Source: Agarophyton chilense
Taxonomy: Eukaryota > Rhodophyta > Florideophyceae > Gracilariales > Gracilariaceae
Direction: 5' to 3'
DNA length: 64,000 bases
Assembly (NCBI GenBank): GCA_030374765.1
Contig: JARGXX010000086.1
Coordinates: forward strand, 868,001 to 932,000
The notes under the pieces were generated by a model that did not search any database, was not told the origin of the DNA, and was given only the letters and a program-made list of their open reading frames with translations. Made by a program: the position numbers and the translations under genes. Shown here piece by piece: positions 31,339 through 43,298 of the stretch. Position 1 is the first letter of the stretch. Each line of letters starts with the position of its first letter.

Positions 31339-31740
31339 TCTACTTGACGGCTCTTGATATAAAAGCCTAGTTCCGGCAACGAAAAGTGCTTTGGTGCTTG
31401 TAATGAAGTTTCGTTTTGAAGGCAGGTTTAATTTGGGGTTATTCTGAGAGTTTGAGTTTAAGGGTTGCAATGTACAGTCCCCGAAAATTGAAACGCAACA
31501 ACGCCACCCAACGCTTGTCTGACACCCCAGCGACATTGCGCTAATATCAAACAGTCCGGCCGAAAGGCTTTTATTCGTAGTGCCTTAAAAATGTGATCAT
31601 ATCTTGCTATCCCTTTCAGTTTTGGTACCCAAGCATAAAACAGTATCTACACCCCAATAAAGACCACGATATTACAACGCGCACAATTACGTCACAAGCT
31701 CAGCACATTTCTTTATTAGTACTTTGTAGCATCGCCCATA
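31339..31740. other. Upstream region of the phosphorylase gene
   Basis: Up to 31536 it may encode an N-terminal extension of the phosphorylase (ATG at 31536). Beyond that it is AT-rich with nothing recognised. Confidence 0.4.
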
Positions 31741-31944
31741 GTGTCTATACGACCACTGTCCTCATATGAGGCCAACATTACAACATCGATAAGTTTTGTA
31801 AACTTTGTCAATTTCGTTAAATTTTTGTGCCTAGACGTTGTCAACACTCTCTTCTTCTCTGGCGTCAACCTCAAAGATCACGAACGATCGTCCACAACCT
31901 GTAAATACATCATCTTTACTTCATTCTTTCATAATTTATCAAAT

Positions 31945-33524
31945 ATGTCATCATCTATGGATCGCCGTCGTGTAGTGAGAAAAAGAGTACATACCCGCGC
32001 ACGTCTCACCACATCAGAGAGCGAATGTAAACGCTTCTTTGGCACTCAATGGAAAACGAAACTGGTCAGCAGAAGTGTTACAAAAGTGGATGTTGTTGTC
32101 AAAAATAATCAAAGACACACTTTTGTCAAGATAAACTTCGAGCTACCTGGTCGCGAGAAAATATGCACTCTCAATTTTTGCAATGTAAAAGCCGGCGATC
32201 ATGTCAGGGTTCAGGAAACTGCTTCACAAGCCATCAATTCCAACGTGGATATAAATTGTGCTGCTATTACTAATGAAGATTCGAACAACCAAGAGAAAAA
32301 TACTGCCACGGATGGCAATCAATGTCACAAACTGAATCCGTTGAGGCCTCCTACTGTGACAAACAGTGACACGCAAGACAGCTTTTTGGAAGTTCATTCG
32401 ACGAAATGGACAACTGAAAATGTATCCTTGAATCTGAATGGTCCAGTGCAAATGCATCAATGAAAAGTCACGGGATCTGTAGGAAATTTTATCTCCGCCA
32501 TTCATACACCTTCGGGACTCTCTCCATACGATTTCTTCATTTGGATGTTTCCTGTAGCTCATTTGGAATAAACAGTTCGATCTACCAACTCTCAGCTCGA
32601 ACAAAAAGGCTTTAAGCAGACTACAGGAGGTGAAAGATTTAAGTCTTTCGGTTTGATGGTGTTAATGACACGCTTCGAGTTTTCAAATAGACGATCGCTT
32701 TGGTCTAAGGACACGTTTTCTAAATATATAGAATCTCCGCAGCTCGGAAAGATCATGTCACGAAATCGCTTTGAACATATACGGCAATTCATCGTTTTCA
32801 GTGGCTCTGAAAACGATCAAAAATCAGAAGAATGCAGATGGCCATGCATTTCTGAGTTTGTGAAAGCTATAAATGACCATCGGATAGCGTTCGTAACTCC
32901 GTCACACACTTTGCGTGTGGACGAAAGTATGTCCCATTGGTATGGACTTGGAGGGAACTGGATTGAAATTGGACTTTCACACTACACTTCTCTTGATAGG
33001 AAACATGAAAATTGTTGTGAATTAGAAACAGTGTGTTGTGGAAGGATTGAAATTATTCTCAAAATAGAAATCACGATGGGAGCTACGAAACCAGATGTAC
33101 GGCCTTTTGAATCAGAACATGCACATGGAAAGCTGTTTCAATGAGAATTGTTGAAAATTGGTTCGGAACTGATCGAATCGTTTGTACCGATTCATATTTT
33201 GCATCTGTTGAAACCGCTGAAGAACTTTTGAAAAGAGGAATGCGATTTATTGGGGTCGTAAAAACAGCCACCAGAAGGTTTCCTATGAAACATCTTTCCG
33301 AACTTACGATGACGACACGAGGCCAGCACGTGTCAATGGTTTCGAAACTGCCTGAATTGGATCGAAAGTTAATTTCTGTGCTCTGGGTGGACCGCGAGCG
33401 GAGATATTTCATCAGCACTTGTAGCAGTACCCAACCAAAAACTTCCATTTCTCGTGAAAGATGGAGGACACCTGATGGAATAACAAAGAAAATTCCGAGT
33501 TACACTGAACTCAGCGAGGTTTGA
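31945..33524 (+). pseudogene. piggyBac-like transposase, frameshifted
   Basis: Pieces in different frames read as one protein. From 31945: CKRFFGTQW and INFELPGREK, the N-terminal region seen in algal and oomycete piggyBac proteins. Then SPYDFFIWMFP, and from 32653 LMTRFEFSNRRSLWS, LRVDESMSHWYGLGGNW and YTSLDRKHENCCELE. From about 33141 come CTDSYFASVETAEELLKRGMRF and GVVKTATRRFPM, the DDE_Tnp_1_7 core. The frame breaks at about 32463 (TGA) and 33125-33145 (shift), with a further TAA near 32568. Terminal repeats and TTAA target duplications were not located. It is a dead copy. Confidence 0.82.
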
Positions 33525-33866
33525 AATCTGTTTTTATCAGTCTCCGAGAGGTCGTGAAACCACTGAGCTGCTGTTATTGAAGACAACTGTCTAAGATATG
33601 TACTTTAAACCAGGAGGAACATGGTTAGAAACTTAGTTTTTTTACTTAGAAAATAGAATACGGCGCTGCAGTATGGAAACCAGCGATTTTTACTATTTTT
33701 TTCGAAAATAGAACTGGCCTCATGTGAGGCCAATCCGCCGGGCGTGTAGACAGTAGATAACAGATGCCTTTTAATACTGTGATACAGATTCAGTAAGTAG
33801 ACTATAGCATTCTCTTTTCACACCTCTACAATAGTTTCCTTCAATTCTTCTACATTTTTGAACTGC

Positions 33867-34178
33867 TTATAGCCAGCACAAACTTTTTCTAGCCATTTCT
33901 CCCCACATATTCTCAATTATATTGAGATTCGGGAATTTGGCAGCCCAAGGTAAATTAGGCACACGATACTGAAGTAGCGAATTGCGCGTGAATTTTGCAG
34001 TATGAAAAAAGGCATTGTATTGTTGAAAAATATACTTAAATGATTCTCCGAAGACCTCAGCCACAAAAGGCAGCAAACTCGTCTCTAACATAGAGCAGTA
34101 CCTCTCTTCATTCTGATAACAACTTGTAGTTATGAGCTCAAACACACTAAGAAGGACGTTGGTTGTGTCTCGAATCAT
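33867..34178 (-). pseudogene. Tc1/mariner-like transposase C-terminal remnant
   Basis: The open piece of about 100 residues reads IFQQYNAFFHTAKFTRNSL and then LPWAAKFPNLNIIENMWGEMARK, matching the Tc1 family QQDNA..HT and WPA.SPDLNPIENLW motifs. The catalytic Asp of QDN is Tyr, so it is inactive, although the terminal Glu is kept. It differs from the remnant at 13.2-13.5 kb and is probably another family. Confidence 0.7.
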
Positions 34179-34606
34179 TTAAATAGTATTTAAGACCGTC
34201 TAGGCTATCCACTTTAAACTTCTTCACATCAGAGAAACCCATGTTTTTTCTAAGAGGGTCTTCTTTGGATATTTCCCTACTTGTTCATTGGAGGCGCTTT
34301 TATTTGGGACTTTTATTCATGTTTGGTGTTTTCGATTTTTTTTGGTAGTCAAAATGAGCAGTGTATGGCAATATCTTTCGTATTCGTCGAACACTAATGT
34401 GCAAGTTGAGTCTTGTTTTTAATAAATAAACGATATAGTTTTCTGTAGACACGAGGCTGAATATTAGCCTTGTTCTTTTTTCAGATATTTTTAGAGCATC
34501 TTTAAGGTACGTATTGGGATTGATTTTGGTATGGTGCTTTCACAATCGAGGTATAGTCTTTAACTACCTACAATTCTGGTCCTTTACGTGAAGAATCGGT
34601 AGTTGT
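34179..34606. other. AT-rich flank of element B
   Basis: No gene is seen. It ends with the GTTGT target duplication (34602-34606) of element B. Sequence related to the Tc1-like remnant may continue here. Confidence 0.4.
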
Positions 34607-35400
34607 TGTAGTGCAACGCCAAGGGCGGCGGAAACACACGAAGATGTCCGAGTCTTCCTCCAAGGAGGGTAGCACGGCGACGGAGCCTCTCCGGAGTGAA
34701 CACGACTAAGTCGGGGTGTAAGGCCGAGGTTCACCGGCACGCCAAGCGGGGAGAGTGCGGGATGCTAGAAGGGAGCAGACCAGGTATGAGCTGTATTCCA
34801 CGGGAGTGGGCAAGTAATAAAGGGGGGACCACCCAGTGGGGGCGATCGGGGGCATGGGCCACGAGAGCCAAAAGAAATATGTAGCAAACCCAATACTGGG
34901 GCGAGAACACGGCAGTGGTATGAAAGATATACACGCTAACAGCGGTGAGTCTCCTGTTGACGCAGGGTGGATAAGTCTACCGTTAGTAACGCGGCTTCAC
35001 CTCCGTAGAGTGTGGAAGACTCGCGAAAGCGGAAAAAGACTTAGAGCCAAGAACCGTGGTTGGGGAGGTTTACTGAGTGTCAGAGCGAGATCGCCCTGGC
35101 ACTATGTAGTGTAGACTACTGTAGAGAGCTCCCTAACCTAGTGTAATAAAGCTAAATAAATAGAGAAATATCCAGCTATGCTGTGCCAACCTGTCCTGGG
35201 CCACCCGTGCTACACGTGGGTAAGTCACACCCGAATCGGGGCCACGGCGCACGGCCGCCGGTGCACTTTGCGTACAACGCGTATACACCTGGCTACGCCA
35301 GCCCGCTAGTAGCGGTATTACTCATAGATCTCACAAGTATCGCCCGAGGCGGAAAAACAACCAAGTCCTGGAAAACGGCCCTCACGAGGGTTGCACTTCA
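34607..35400 (-). repeat. Element B left LTR (3' LTR)
   Basis: The 794-bp LTR has TG/CA ends. The polypurine tract, GGAGGGGGATA on the minus strand, abuts it at 35401. It is nearly identical to the right LTR. Confidence 0.97.
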
Positions 35401-35420
35401 TATCCCCCTCCTGAGGCGCG
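35401..35420 (-). other. Polypurine tract of element B
   Basis: A purine run (GGAGGGGGATA on the minus strand) lies directly inside the 3' LTR, identical to that of element A. Confidence 0.85.
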
Positions 35421-35435
35421 AGTACGACATCCGCG

Positions 35436-37313
35436 ATGGTGGGCGACGCGCCGAGACGAATGCATAAAAGTGCAACCAGCTCGCTGGGATCCACTTCATC
35501 CGGTGCCAAGAAACGCAGTGCGGCAAAACTCCAGTCTCCTGGCAACAACCGTTCTCAACGTTCCATCTCAACCGATTCCGCATCCTTGCGTGCCAGTCCT
35601 CCGATTCCTCGGCATCGTCTCCCGCTTCGCCGGTCTCCTCTTCCGGTCATCCGGCCTCTTCGCTCACCGATGAGCAACCAAAACAATCAAACCAACCGTC
35701 TCCCTGCGGAGTACTTCTCCGGCATCCGGTCCGCTCCGCCTCCGCAAAGCGCGTCATCGGCTGCGCCGCAGATTCCTATCGCGAACGCGGCTGCTGCTCC
35801 GTACGGAATGTTCCCCCCGAGAGGGTGGCCGCCATACGACATGCTTGTCGGGCGCCATCCTGGGCATCATGCGTCCGTTCTCCGGCTTGCGCCATGGTTC
35901 TACCCGATTGCGGTGTTAAACGGAGCGCTCATAGCGATGTACACCGATGGAAACGGGATGCTGCCGGACGATATACCGGCCGTGGCGACAACTTCGTTGG
36001 ATTGGCGACGCCGCGTAGCGGTTCCGATCCACGCTGTGGCGCGCCGGGGTAGGGAAACCTCGGCTTCCGCTCATGCGGCCTTCGTTCTTCTTGGCCATCA
36101 ACGGCTTCGCCGGGCTCCTTTCGAATATCCCATCCCCGATGGTCTCGGCACCGACATTCGGCTTTACCGCACTCAAGGTGAGATTGGTTACGTCGACCGC
36201 CTGGCGGGTTTGGAAACACTCTCGTGGAGGGGCATCCCGATAGCACGGGAAGAGGCCATGTGCTGGACGCGACCGATTATCCGGGCAGAATTCCGCTACA
36301 TGCGTCGACTTGCGCCGGCCAACTTCCTCGCCCTGATCCGCTTCGAGCGTCGAGCACGATCCCGATTCGGGTATTTGGTCCCGTATCAGAACGTGGAGAT
36401 CGAACGCCTTCGCGTGGCCGACCGACGGGGTCGCTATGTCCTCATTCCACCGTGGTGGTTGAACCTCGAGGCCTGCCGGGGCTGTTACATCGAGCTGCCA
36501 CCCGTCATCACGTATTACGGTTCTTACCTCATCGAGGATCCCGAGTCCGGACTGTGGTCCGTGGTGATTACCGAATGGGCAGTCCGCGCGGCGGTGTTCC
36601 TCCTCTGGGAGGTGTATGACCAGTACAGACTGTGGTTCCTCCCGTTCCGGTTGAGGTCCGCGATTCGCAGCCTGGACCTGAGCATCCTACTTGGTGGAGT
36701 AACCAACTCCGGGGAAGTGGCGGGTCTTCTCGATTACATCGACCAGTTGGACTGGACCGCCGTTCCGATTGAACAAAGCGGGCGCACCGTGGGTAGCCGG
36801 GGTCAGGACCTGTCACCGGGAAGGCGTACTCCCTTGGGAGGTGATTTCGTATACTTTGACCCCTGGGAAGGGCACGAAATCTCCGCGGAGGAAGCGAACG
36901 AACTCCGGTTTGCACCACGCCATATCCCCGAGGGGCATCCCATCGGTTTCGTGGACGCGGATCAATATTACCACGTCTACGACGGCGACGATCCAATGGT
37001 GGACAACGAACCCAACGACGGGGAAGCGTACGCCGAGGCGGAGGTCGAGGGATCCGAAGCGGGAGGTCCCTCTAACGCGGGGACGCCGGCCACGCTTTAC
37101 GCGGGTTTGGATAACCCCGCGGGGGCTGGGTCGGAGTACGCGGTAGCTGGACCACCTCCGGTTCCACCTGTGAATCTCCCAAGTGGTGGGGCGTCCGCCC
37201 CAGGCGATGCGAGCTCCGCTCCGGCGGGTCAAGCGGCCGTGATCTCCCAGTTCCTGCGACAGGTGGGGCTGGGGACCAACGCAGCGAGTGGCGATGTTGC
37301 CGCGATGCGCTAG
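35436..37313 (+). CDS. Antisense accessory ORF of element B (625 residues, unknown function)
   Basis: This uninterrupted frame runs opposite to gag-pol in the gap between the chromodomain and the 3' LTR, its ATG 35 bp from the LTR. I recognise no domain. Residues 1-125 are Ser/Pro/Arg-rich and basic. Residues about 130-470 look folded, with hydrophobic and aromatic stretches (LIPPWWLNLEACRGCYIEL, VFLLWEVYDQYRLWFLPF). Residues about 470-530 are acidic (DYIDQLDW, FVYFDPWEGHEIS, YDGDDPMVDNEP) and the tail is Pro/Gly/Ala-rich. The TAG at the end replaces GAG of element A, so about 20 residues are lost. A homologous acidic segment occurs in the distinct element C, which argues for a real protein. 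Transcription would have to start in the LTR. Confidence 0.8.
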   Translation: MVGDAPRRMHKSATSSLGSTSSGAKKRSAAKLQSPGNNRSQRSISTDSASLRASPPIPRHRLPLRRSPLPVIRPLRSPMSNQNNQTNRLPAEYFSGIRSAPPPQSASSAAPQIPIANAAAAPYGMFPPRGWPPYDMLVGRHPGHHASVLRLAPWFYPIAVLNGALIAMYTDGNGMLPDDIPAVATTSLDWRRRVAVPIHAVARRGRETSASAHAAFVLLGHQRLRRAPFEYPIPDGLGTDIRLYRTQGEIGYVDRLAGLETLSWRGIPIAREEAMCWTRPIIRAEFRYMRRLAPANFLALIRFERRARSRFGYLVPYQNVEIERLRVADRRGRYVLIPPWWLNLEACRGCYIELPPVITYYGSYLIEDPESGLWSVVITEWAVRAAVFLLWEVYDQYRLWFLPFRLRSAIRSLDLSILLGGVTNSGEVAGLLDYIDQLDWTAVPIEQSGRTVGSRGQDLSPGRRTPLGGDFVYFDPWEGHEISAEEANELRFAPRHIPEGHPIGFVDADQYYHVYDGDDPMVDNEPNDGEAYAEAEVEGSEAGGPSNAGTPATLYAGLDNPAGAGSEYAVAGPPPVPPVNLPSGGASAPGDASSAPAGQAAVISQFLRQVGLGTNAASGDVAAMR

Positions 37314-37575
37314 GCCTTGATCACCCGCCTCCAGGGAGGTAAACAACCCGGGGGCGGTGAGCCGAACCCGTGACGGGGCACGCGATCCCGATGGAAAGTT
37401 TCCCTTGTGACTTAGAGTAGTATCCCGAGTGCTCGGTATTCCATCGATAGCTTCGAATAAAAACCAAGTGACTTGTGTAACCCAAAACCTTCCTTCACTA
37501 ACCTGTTCTCAAGCAAACCTACTTCTCTTTTCTCTTCCACCGAGGTGGGTGTTATCCCACCTGGGCTTCAACAAC

Positions 37576-40500
37576 CGATGCCGGGATTCCCGTCCGCGTT
37601 CTGCGGTGATATGACACCACCTTCGAACGTGGGAGATGTTCCATCGGCTCATCCGAATCCCATTCGGGCCCTAAACCGTACCAACGGACGAGTTATTGAA
37701 TATAACCATCCGGATGGTATGAGTGCCCCACTATGTGGTCGACCACGAACTCCTTCTCGTAGACTTCCCGCCCTTGCGGTTTACGCGTCACCGGACCAAA
37801 CCGGTGTACGTCCGCGGGTGCGTGTGGGCTACTGTGCCCTTCCCCCGAGGGGTCCATGCGTTGGCGTTGCCTTTCCATGCCCTGGGTAGGGGAACGAACC
37901 GGGTTCCGGGTTGCCTTGGCCGCTTGGCGGGTTGCTTCCGCCAAGGCGTCATGACGAAGAGCGTCAGTTCGACGGCTTCGGCCGGAGGCCTTCCCGTGGG
38001 GCAATTCTCCCAGTTTTTGGGTCGAAATGCTTTCCGAGAGTTCTCGTGCAAAGGTTACCCTTCGGGGGAACGCGGACTCATCCCAAGGCTGGGTTTCGCG
38101 GTCGCGTTCCGCGAGTCGTCGGGGTGAAATCCGTCGCGACGGTGCTGGACTTGACGCGGGAGGCGGTTTCATCACGGGGCGTCGTGCCTTGCCGGGTGAG
38201 CCGCCTTGGGCGTTGATTGGCGTATCTCCCGAGCCAGGTGTCGTCTGGTCACGTGACACGTCCGGCTGATGGCTGGGAGTACTCCGCGCAGTGCTGCGTT
38301 CCGCCTCCTCACGTGAGGGCGTGTGCAACGGAGCTGCCGGTATGTCTGCTCGCTTAAGCGACACAGTACCGCGACGGGCGTGCAACTCCGGGTAAACCGT
38401 GCCTTCCTCACCAACGGGCGGCGAAGTGCACGGCAAGGAACCCCTGCGGGGAGCGAGTTCGTCCTCAACTATCCCTTTCGAGGGTTCAACTTCACTCGGC
38501 GACGAGGTGCTTCCGTCCTTGACGGGCACATTCTCCGGGGTGACCGGTGCGCTTTCGACAACGCTGTCGGGGTCAACTGAGACACTCGGAGTGCGTCCGC
38601 CACTTCGCGCGGGTTCTGAACCAGCATCAAGCGTGCTGGGTGTGAATCTCCCGTCTGCTACGGTGTGCTTGCCCGGCTTAGCCGGTGTGTCCTGCGGTAC
38701 AATACGAGGGACCAATTCCGATCGATTCGGCCTAGAGGGGCCTGCGAGGGCCTTCTTAAAGTTTTCCAGCGTAGCTGGTGTCGACGAACCGTGACCCACG
38801 GGCTGCCGGTCAACGCTCGACGGCCTAGCCGGTCCAGTATCGCGAGGGCGAACAGCATCCTGCGACGATTTTGGTTTCGCTTCGGCGAGGGGGTTTCCAC
38901 TACGTGGTGCGTCCTGTCGAGTAGAGTCCCCGTGGGGAGTGCGATCAGACGCAGATGCGGTGGCGCTTCCCATAGAGGGTTCAGCAACGGCTGTAGCGCG
39001 CAAATGCGGAGATGCCACGTCGGTAGACGGGACGTCCGGATCACCGTTGTTCTTGCTGGTGTGTCCAGGAGTCCGTGCACCACGGTTGTCATGACGCGAC
39101 GAAGCGGTTTCCGTCTCTCGACGAGAGTTATGAGCCTCCTCCCCCTCCTGAGACGGAGCGGCATGGGGAGTGGTTGAAACGCCCAACGGGCGGGGGTAGA
39201 CACCGCGCCGTGGCGTGAGAAAAGAGAGTCCATTCTGGCCTTGGTCCGATAAGATCGGCAAGTCAGAGAGTCCCCGGGTAGGGTGTGGTAACGCAGAAGG
39301 TCTGGAAACCACGGCAGTGGGCTGAGCCACCGTTGTGTGCCGAGCACCATCATCCTCAGAGAGGGATTGTTGACCCATTTCGGTTACTTCCAACGTCGGT
39401 GGAGGGGCGAGTACAACGCGGTCGCGGGAGATCCGCTCATGAGCGTCGACAATTTCCACCACGATGGTGTTGTCTTTCACCGAAATGACCTTGTAAGGAC
39501 CGTCCGCGACGGAAGAAAGCTTGTGCTTCTTTTCCTTTTCAGGGTTCCAGTACTCCTTACGGACGAACACGAAGTCACCGGCTTTGATTGGCGGGGCCTT
39601 ACCGCGTACGCGAGAGTCGAAATCACGCTTGTAAGTGGCTTGGGCACGAGCCATCGAGCTTCGGGCGACCGGGATCAGCTTCGTAAGCCACTCTTTCCAC
39701 CTGTGGCGATAATCCTTCACGGAAGGGAACGCATCCAGCGTGGGCTGGGGTTCTAACGTGACAGCGGGCGGAGGGCGGGACAAGACCAGTTCGAATGGAG
39801 TCAAGCCCGTAGTACGGTGTACCTGCGTATTGTACGCGAACGTCAAGGCGTCGGTATATAAATCCCATGTCTTTGGGTGGTCGGCAACGTAAGAACGGAG
39901 AGACGCTAATAGCGTTCGGTTAAACCGCTCCACTTGCCCATTACACTGGGGGTGATAGGTCGTTGTGAACAGGTTCTTGATGTCAAGAATCCTGCGCACG
40001 TCCTCGAAGAATCGCGATGCGAACTGTTTTCCGTTATCGGATAGAAGATTAACCAGCGGGCCGTAGACGAATACCCAATGGGTTGCAAATGCTTGTGCAA
40101 CCGTGAAAGCGGATATCTTCCGTAAAGGTACGGTCCGAACCAGTTTTGAGAAACGATCCGTGATAACGAGTAAGATCTTATGCCCACGTCGTGTGGTGAG
40201 GAGCTCGCCGAGGATGTCAATGGCGACAAACTAGAGAGGAGCCCGTGCCGGGAATAGTTCAACTTCGTTGAGTACTTGCGAAGTTTCACCCGATTCTTAG
40301 CACATTCGGTACAAAACCGCACCGTTGCGTAGCAATCCACCGCCAGGGCGGGTCAGTAGAAGTTCCTTCGCAAAGTGAGGTTGAGTTTCCGTCCACCGGC
40401 GTGTCCACCAAGTTTCGCATAGTGCGATAGATGCAAAACTCTAGACTGTAGAGTATGCGGCACCACGACTTGTGGTGATGACTGAACCGTCCTGACGAGG

Positions 40501-43298
40501 TATCCAAGATCGTTCACCTCGAAAGGGAGTTGTGCACCGCCATTAAGCCAGGCGCGAATCTTCGTACAGAAGGGGTCACTGTGCTGTTCTCTGACCATCT
40601 CCTCCGGGGGTATCGGCACAAAATCACCCGGCGGGGGTTTCTTTGAATCGTCCGAGACGAGCAATGCGTCAATATCATCGTCCGATTCCGTGCTTTCGTT
40701 CCATTGATCGTGTAACCAATCCGGGTTTCCCGGTGTTCCATCGTCTACGACGAAGCAAGGTATATCCTCTTCATCGACGGCTAGAGCTTCCCCATTCGTG
40801 GGTAAACGCGAGAGCGCGTCCGCTTGCGCGTTCTGAGTGCCCTTCTTGTAGATCACTTCAAAGTCATATTCCGCGAGGCGGAGTCTCCATTGCCTTAAGC
40901 GGCCTGACGGCTCCGAGATGGTCATGAGCCATCGTAGGGACTAGTGATCCGTGTAAACGGTAAAGTGCACACCCATGAGGTAGGGGCGGAGTGTAGAGAG
41001 GGCCCACACAACTGCGAAGCACTCCTTCTCCAACACGGAGTAGTTCCGCTCGTGGACATTGGGCGAGCGTGACCAGTACCCAATGGGTGTGCGTTCTCCT
41101 TCGGGAGTAGTTTGAAAGAGCGCACAGCCTACCTGGTAGTCGCTAGAGTCCGTGTCCACGGAAAACGGTAGTCCGGGTTTCGGTAGCGATAGAATCGGTG
41201 CTGATGTGACAGCCTCCCTAAGGGAGTTAAAAGCATCCGTCTGGGCGGACGTAAAGGGGTCCAGTTTAGGTGGTTGACCTTTCCGCAGAAGCGCGTTCAA
41301 GGGGGCCGCGATGTCAGCGAAGTAAGGGATAAACCTTCGGTATACGTTGACCAATCCTAGAAAGGAGCGCAGTTCCGTCTGGGTAGCGGGTTCTTTCGCC
41401 TTGCGAAGGGACCTCACTCGAGCTTCCTCGATCATTACACGTCCAGGACGGATAATGTGCCCGAGATACTTCACAGTATCGGTAAAGAACTCACATTTCC
41501 TCAGTTTGAGGGTTATTCCAGCGTCACGTAGCGTGGTCATTATGTCCCTGACTTGGGTGAGATGGTCATCCAGATTGTCTGAGAATACAATGATATCGTC
41601 CAAATAGACGAGGCAAGTACGCCACTTAAAGCGGGCCAACAAAATGTCGATAGCACGCTGAAAGGTAGCGGGAGCATTGGTTAGACCAAAAGGCATCCGT
41701 TTGAAACGATAGAGTCCCGAGTGACAGACAAACGCAGTCTTATCTTGGTCCTCTTCTCTAACGGGAACCTGCCAATATCCCCAATTGGCGTCCAAAGCCG
41801 TGATCACGGTAGCAGTGCCGAGAGAGTCGATGTACTCATCCATTCGTTGGATCGGATACACGTCCTTGACGGTAACATCATTCAAGCGACGGTAGTCGAT
41901 GCAAAAGCGCCAGGACCCATCGGGTTTCGGAGCCAGTACCACTGGGGATGCCCACGGCGACTGAGCCGGTTCGATCACTCCAGCTCGGAGCATTTTGTCC
42001 ACTTGGAACTGTTCCTCTTCTCGAGCCTTGGGGCCTGCCCTGTAAGGGTGTTGAGCCACCGGTCGGGTGTTCGGCAATAAATCTATCCGGTGTTCCGTTG
42101 TATTTATCTCACCAAGAGAGCCATCCCACATTGTGGTAAACTCCCGTAACATCTCACGCAGACTTTCACGGTGTGATTCCGGTACATGACCGAGGTCGAG
42201 TTCCTCGAGTTCTTTCACGGGGTCTACCCGGTCGTAACTCGTCGGAACGGGCTTCTTTTCTGTTTCGGCAGGTTGCGATTCCGAATCATTCGGTGATTGG
42301 ACGGCAGCTTCCTCCCCCTCATTAGATTGAACGAGACCGAGGACTTCGGCAGCGGTCAGCCTAGTGGGGACCATCGCGGTGGGGTGAGGCATTACCGATC
42401 CAATAACTTGGTTTTTCACCAGTGACTGGGGGGTTGAGCCCAGATTGGCAACGAGCACGGTGAACGGCTTGTCTGGGACAATCTGCGCGACTCCATTCGC
42501 CACGGCGAGTTGATATCCATCGTACAGAGATGAGAGAGGCTGAATGACTCGTAAACCGTGTTGACGGGAAGTGACACGCACCCATACTTGGGACTCTGGC
42601 GGGATTCGGACAGACGCAGCCACGCGGAGCTTGGTAGACTCCCGAGAAGCGGGTGGAGGTTCCTGCGCGGCAGGGAGCGGTACGTGCTTCTTGGAGGCAC
42701 GCCGCAGCGGACGACGGACAATCGGGACCGACAAGCCGTCTTCCATCTCAACACGCTTTAAGCGGGGCCTTATGGCGTCAACGAATCTGTCACAGAAGTC
42801 ACATCCCAAGATGATGGGGGCAGCCAATTTCCGGCATACAATAAAGTCGAGTTTGACCACGAAGGAGCCCAAGCGAACGACGAGAGCAACGGTTCCAACC
42901 GTTGACAACGGGTTGTTATTCGCGTCCGCGACGTCGGGCGCCACGCCAAGGCGGATCTGAGACGGCAAGGGCGGGGGCCGCAGCGACTCCACGATGAAAT
43001 TCGGACCAGCACCTGTGTCCAAAACAGTAAGGACTCGAACCATAAACTGGGTAGAAAGGCCAAGGTCGGCATAAACCTTGTAATTGCGCTTGGCCATTAC
43101 TAAGACTCTATCCGGGAACCGGCGGTAAAGAACACGTTTCCACGGTCGACGTAGAACACCAAAGTGTTCAGAGTCCACGTCTGAGACGGCCTGTTTCCTC
43201 GTGAGGATTGTGACCGGGGAGCGAGGCGGAGACGCCTCGGGCGTCGTCAACCTCACTGTTGGGGACGCCTCTCCCAAAGGGGAGACTCCCGAAATCAG
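37576..43298 (-). pseudogene. pol: Element B pol, disrupted
   Basis: The domain order is as in element A. The protease active site is intact (LDTGAGPNF). Protease, RT and most of RNase H are open from 43277 to 40941. A TAG then follows YTDH (TCG in A). Downstream, TGA replaces TGG in the zinc finger at 40353-40355, TAG replaces GAG near 40234, one base is missing at about 40257, and TAA replaces TAC within the chromodomain at 37693-37695. The integrase C-terminus and the long Pro/Ser-rich linker (39999-37693) remain open. The ATG that begins pol in A is CTG here (43298-43296). Confidence 0.9.

Noticed and set aside
31741-31944. N-terminal extension of the piggyBac-like frame
   Set aside because: The first 68 codons are Phe/Val/Asn-rich and AT-driven; the family-like sequence begins at the ATG at 31945.
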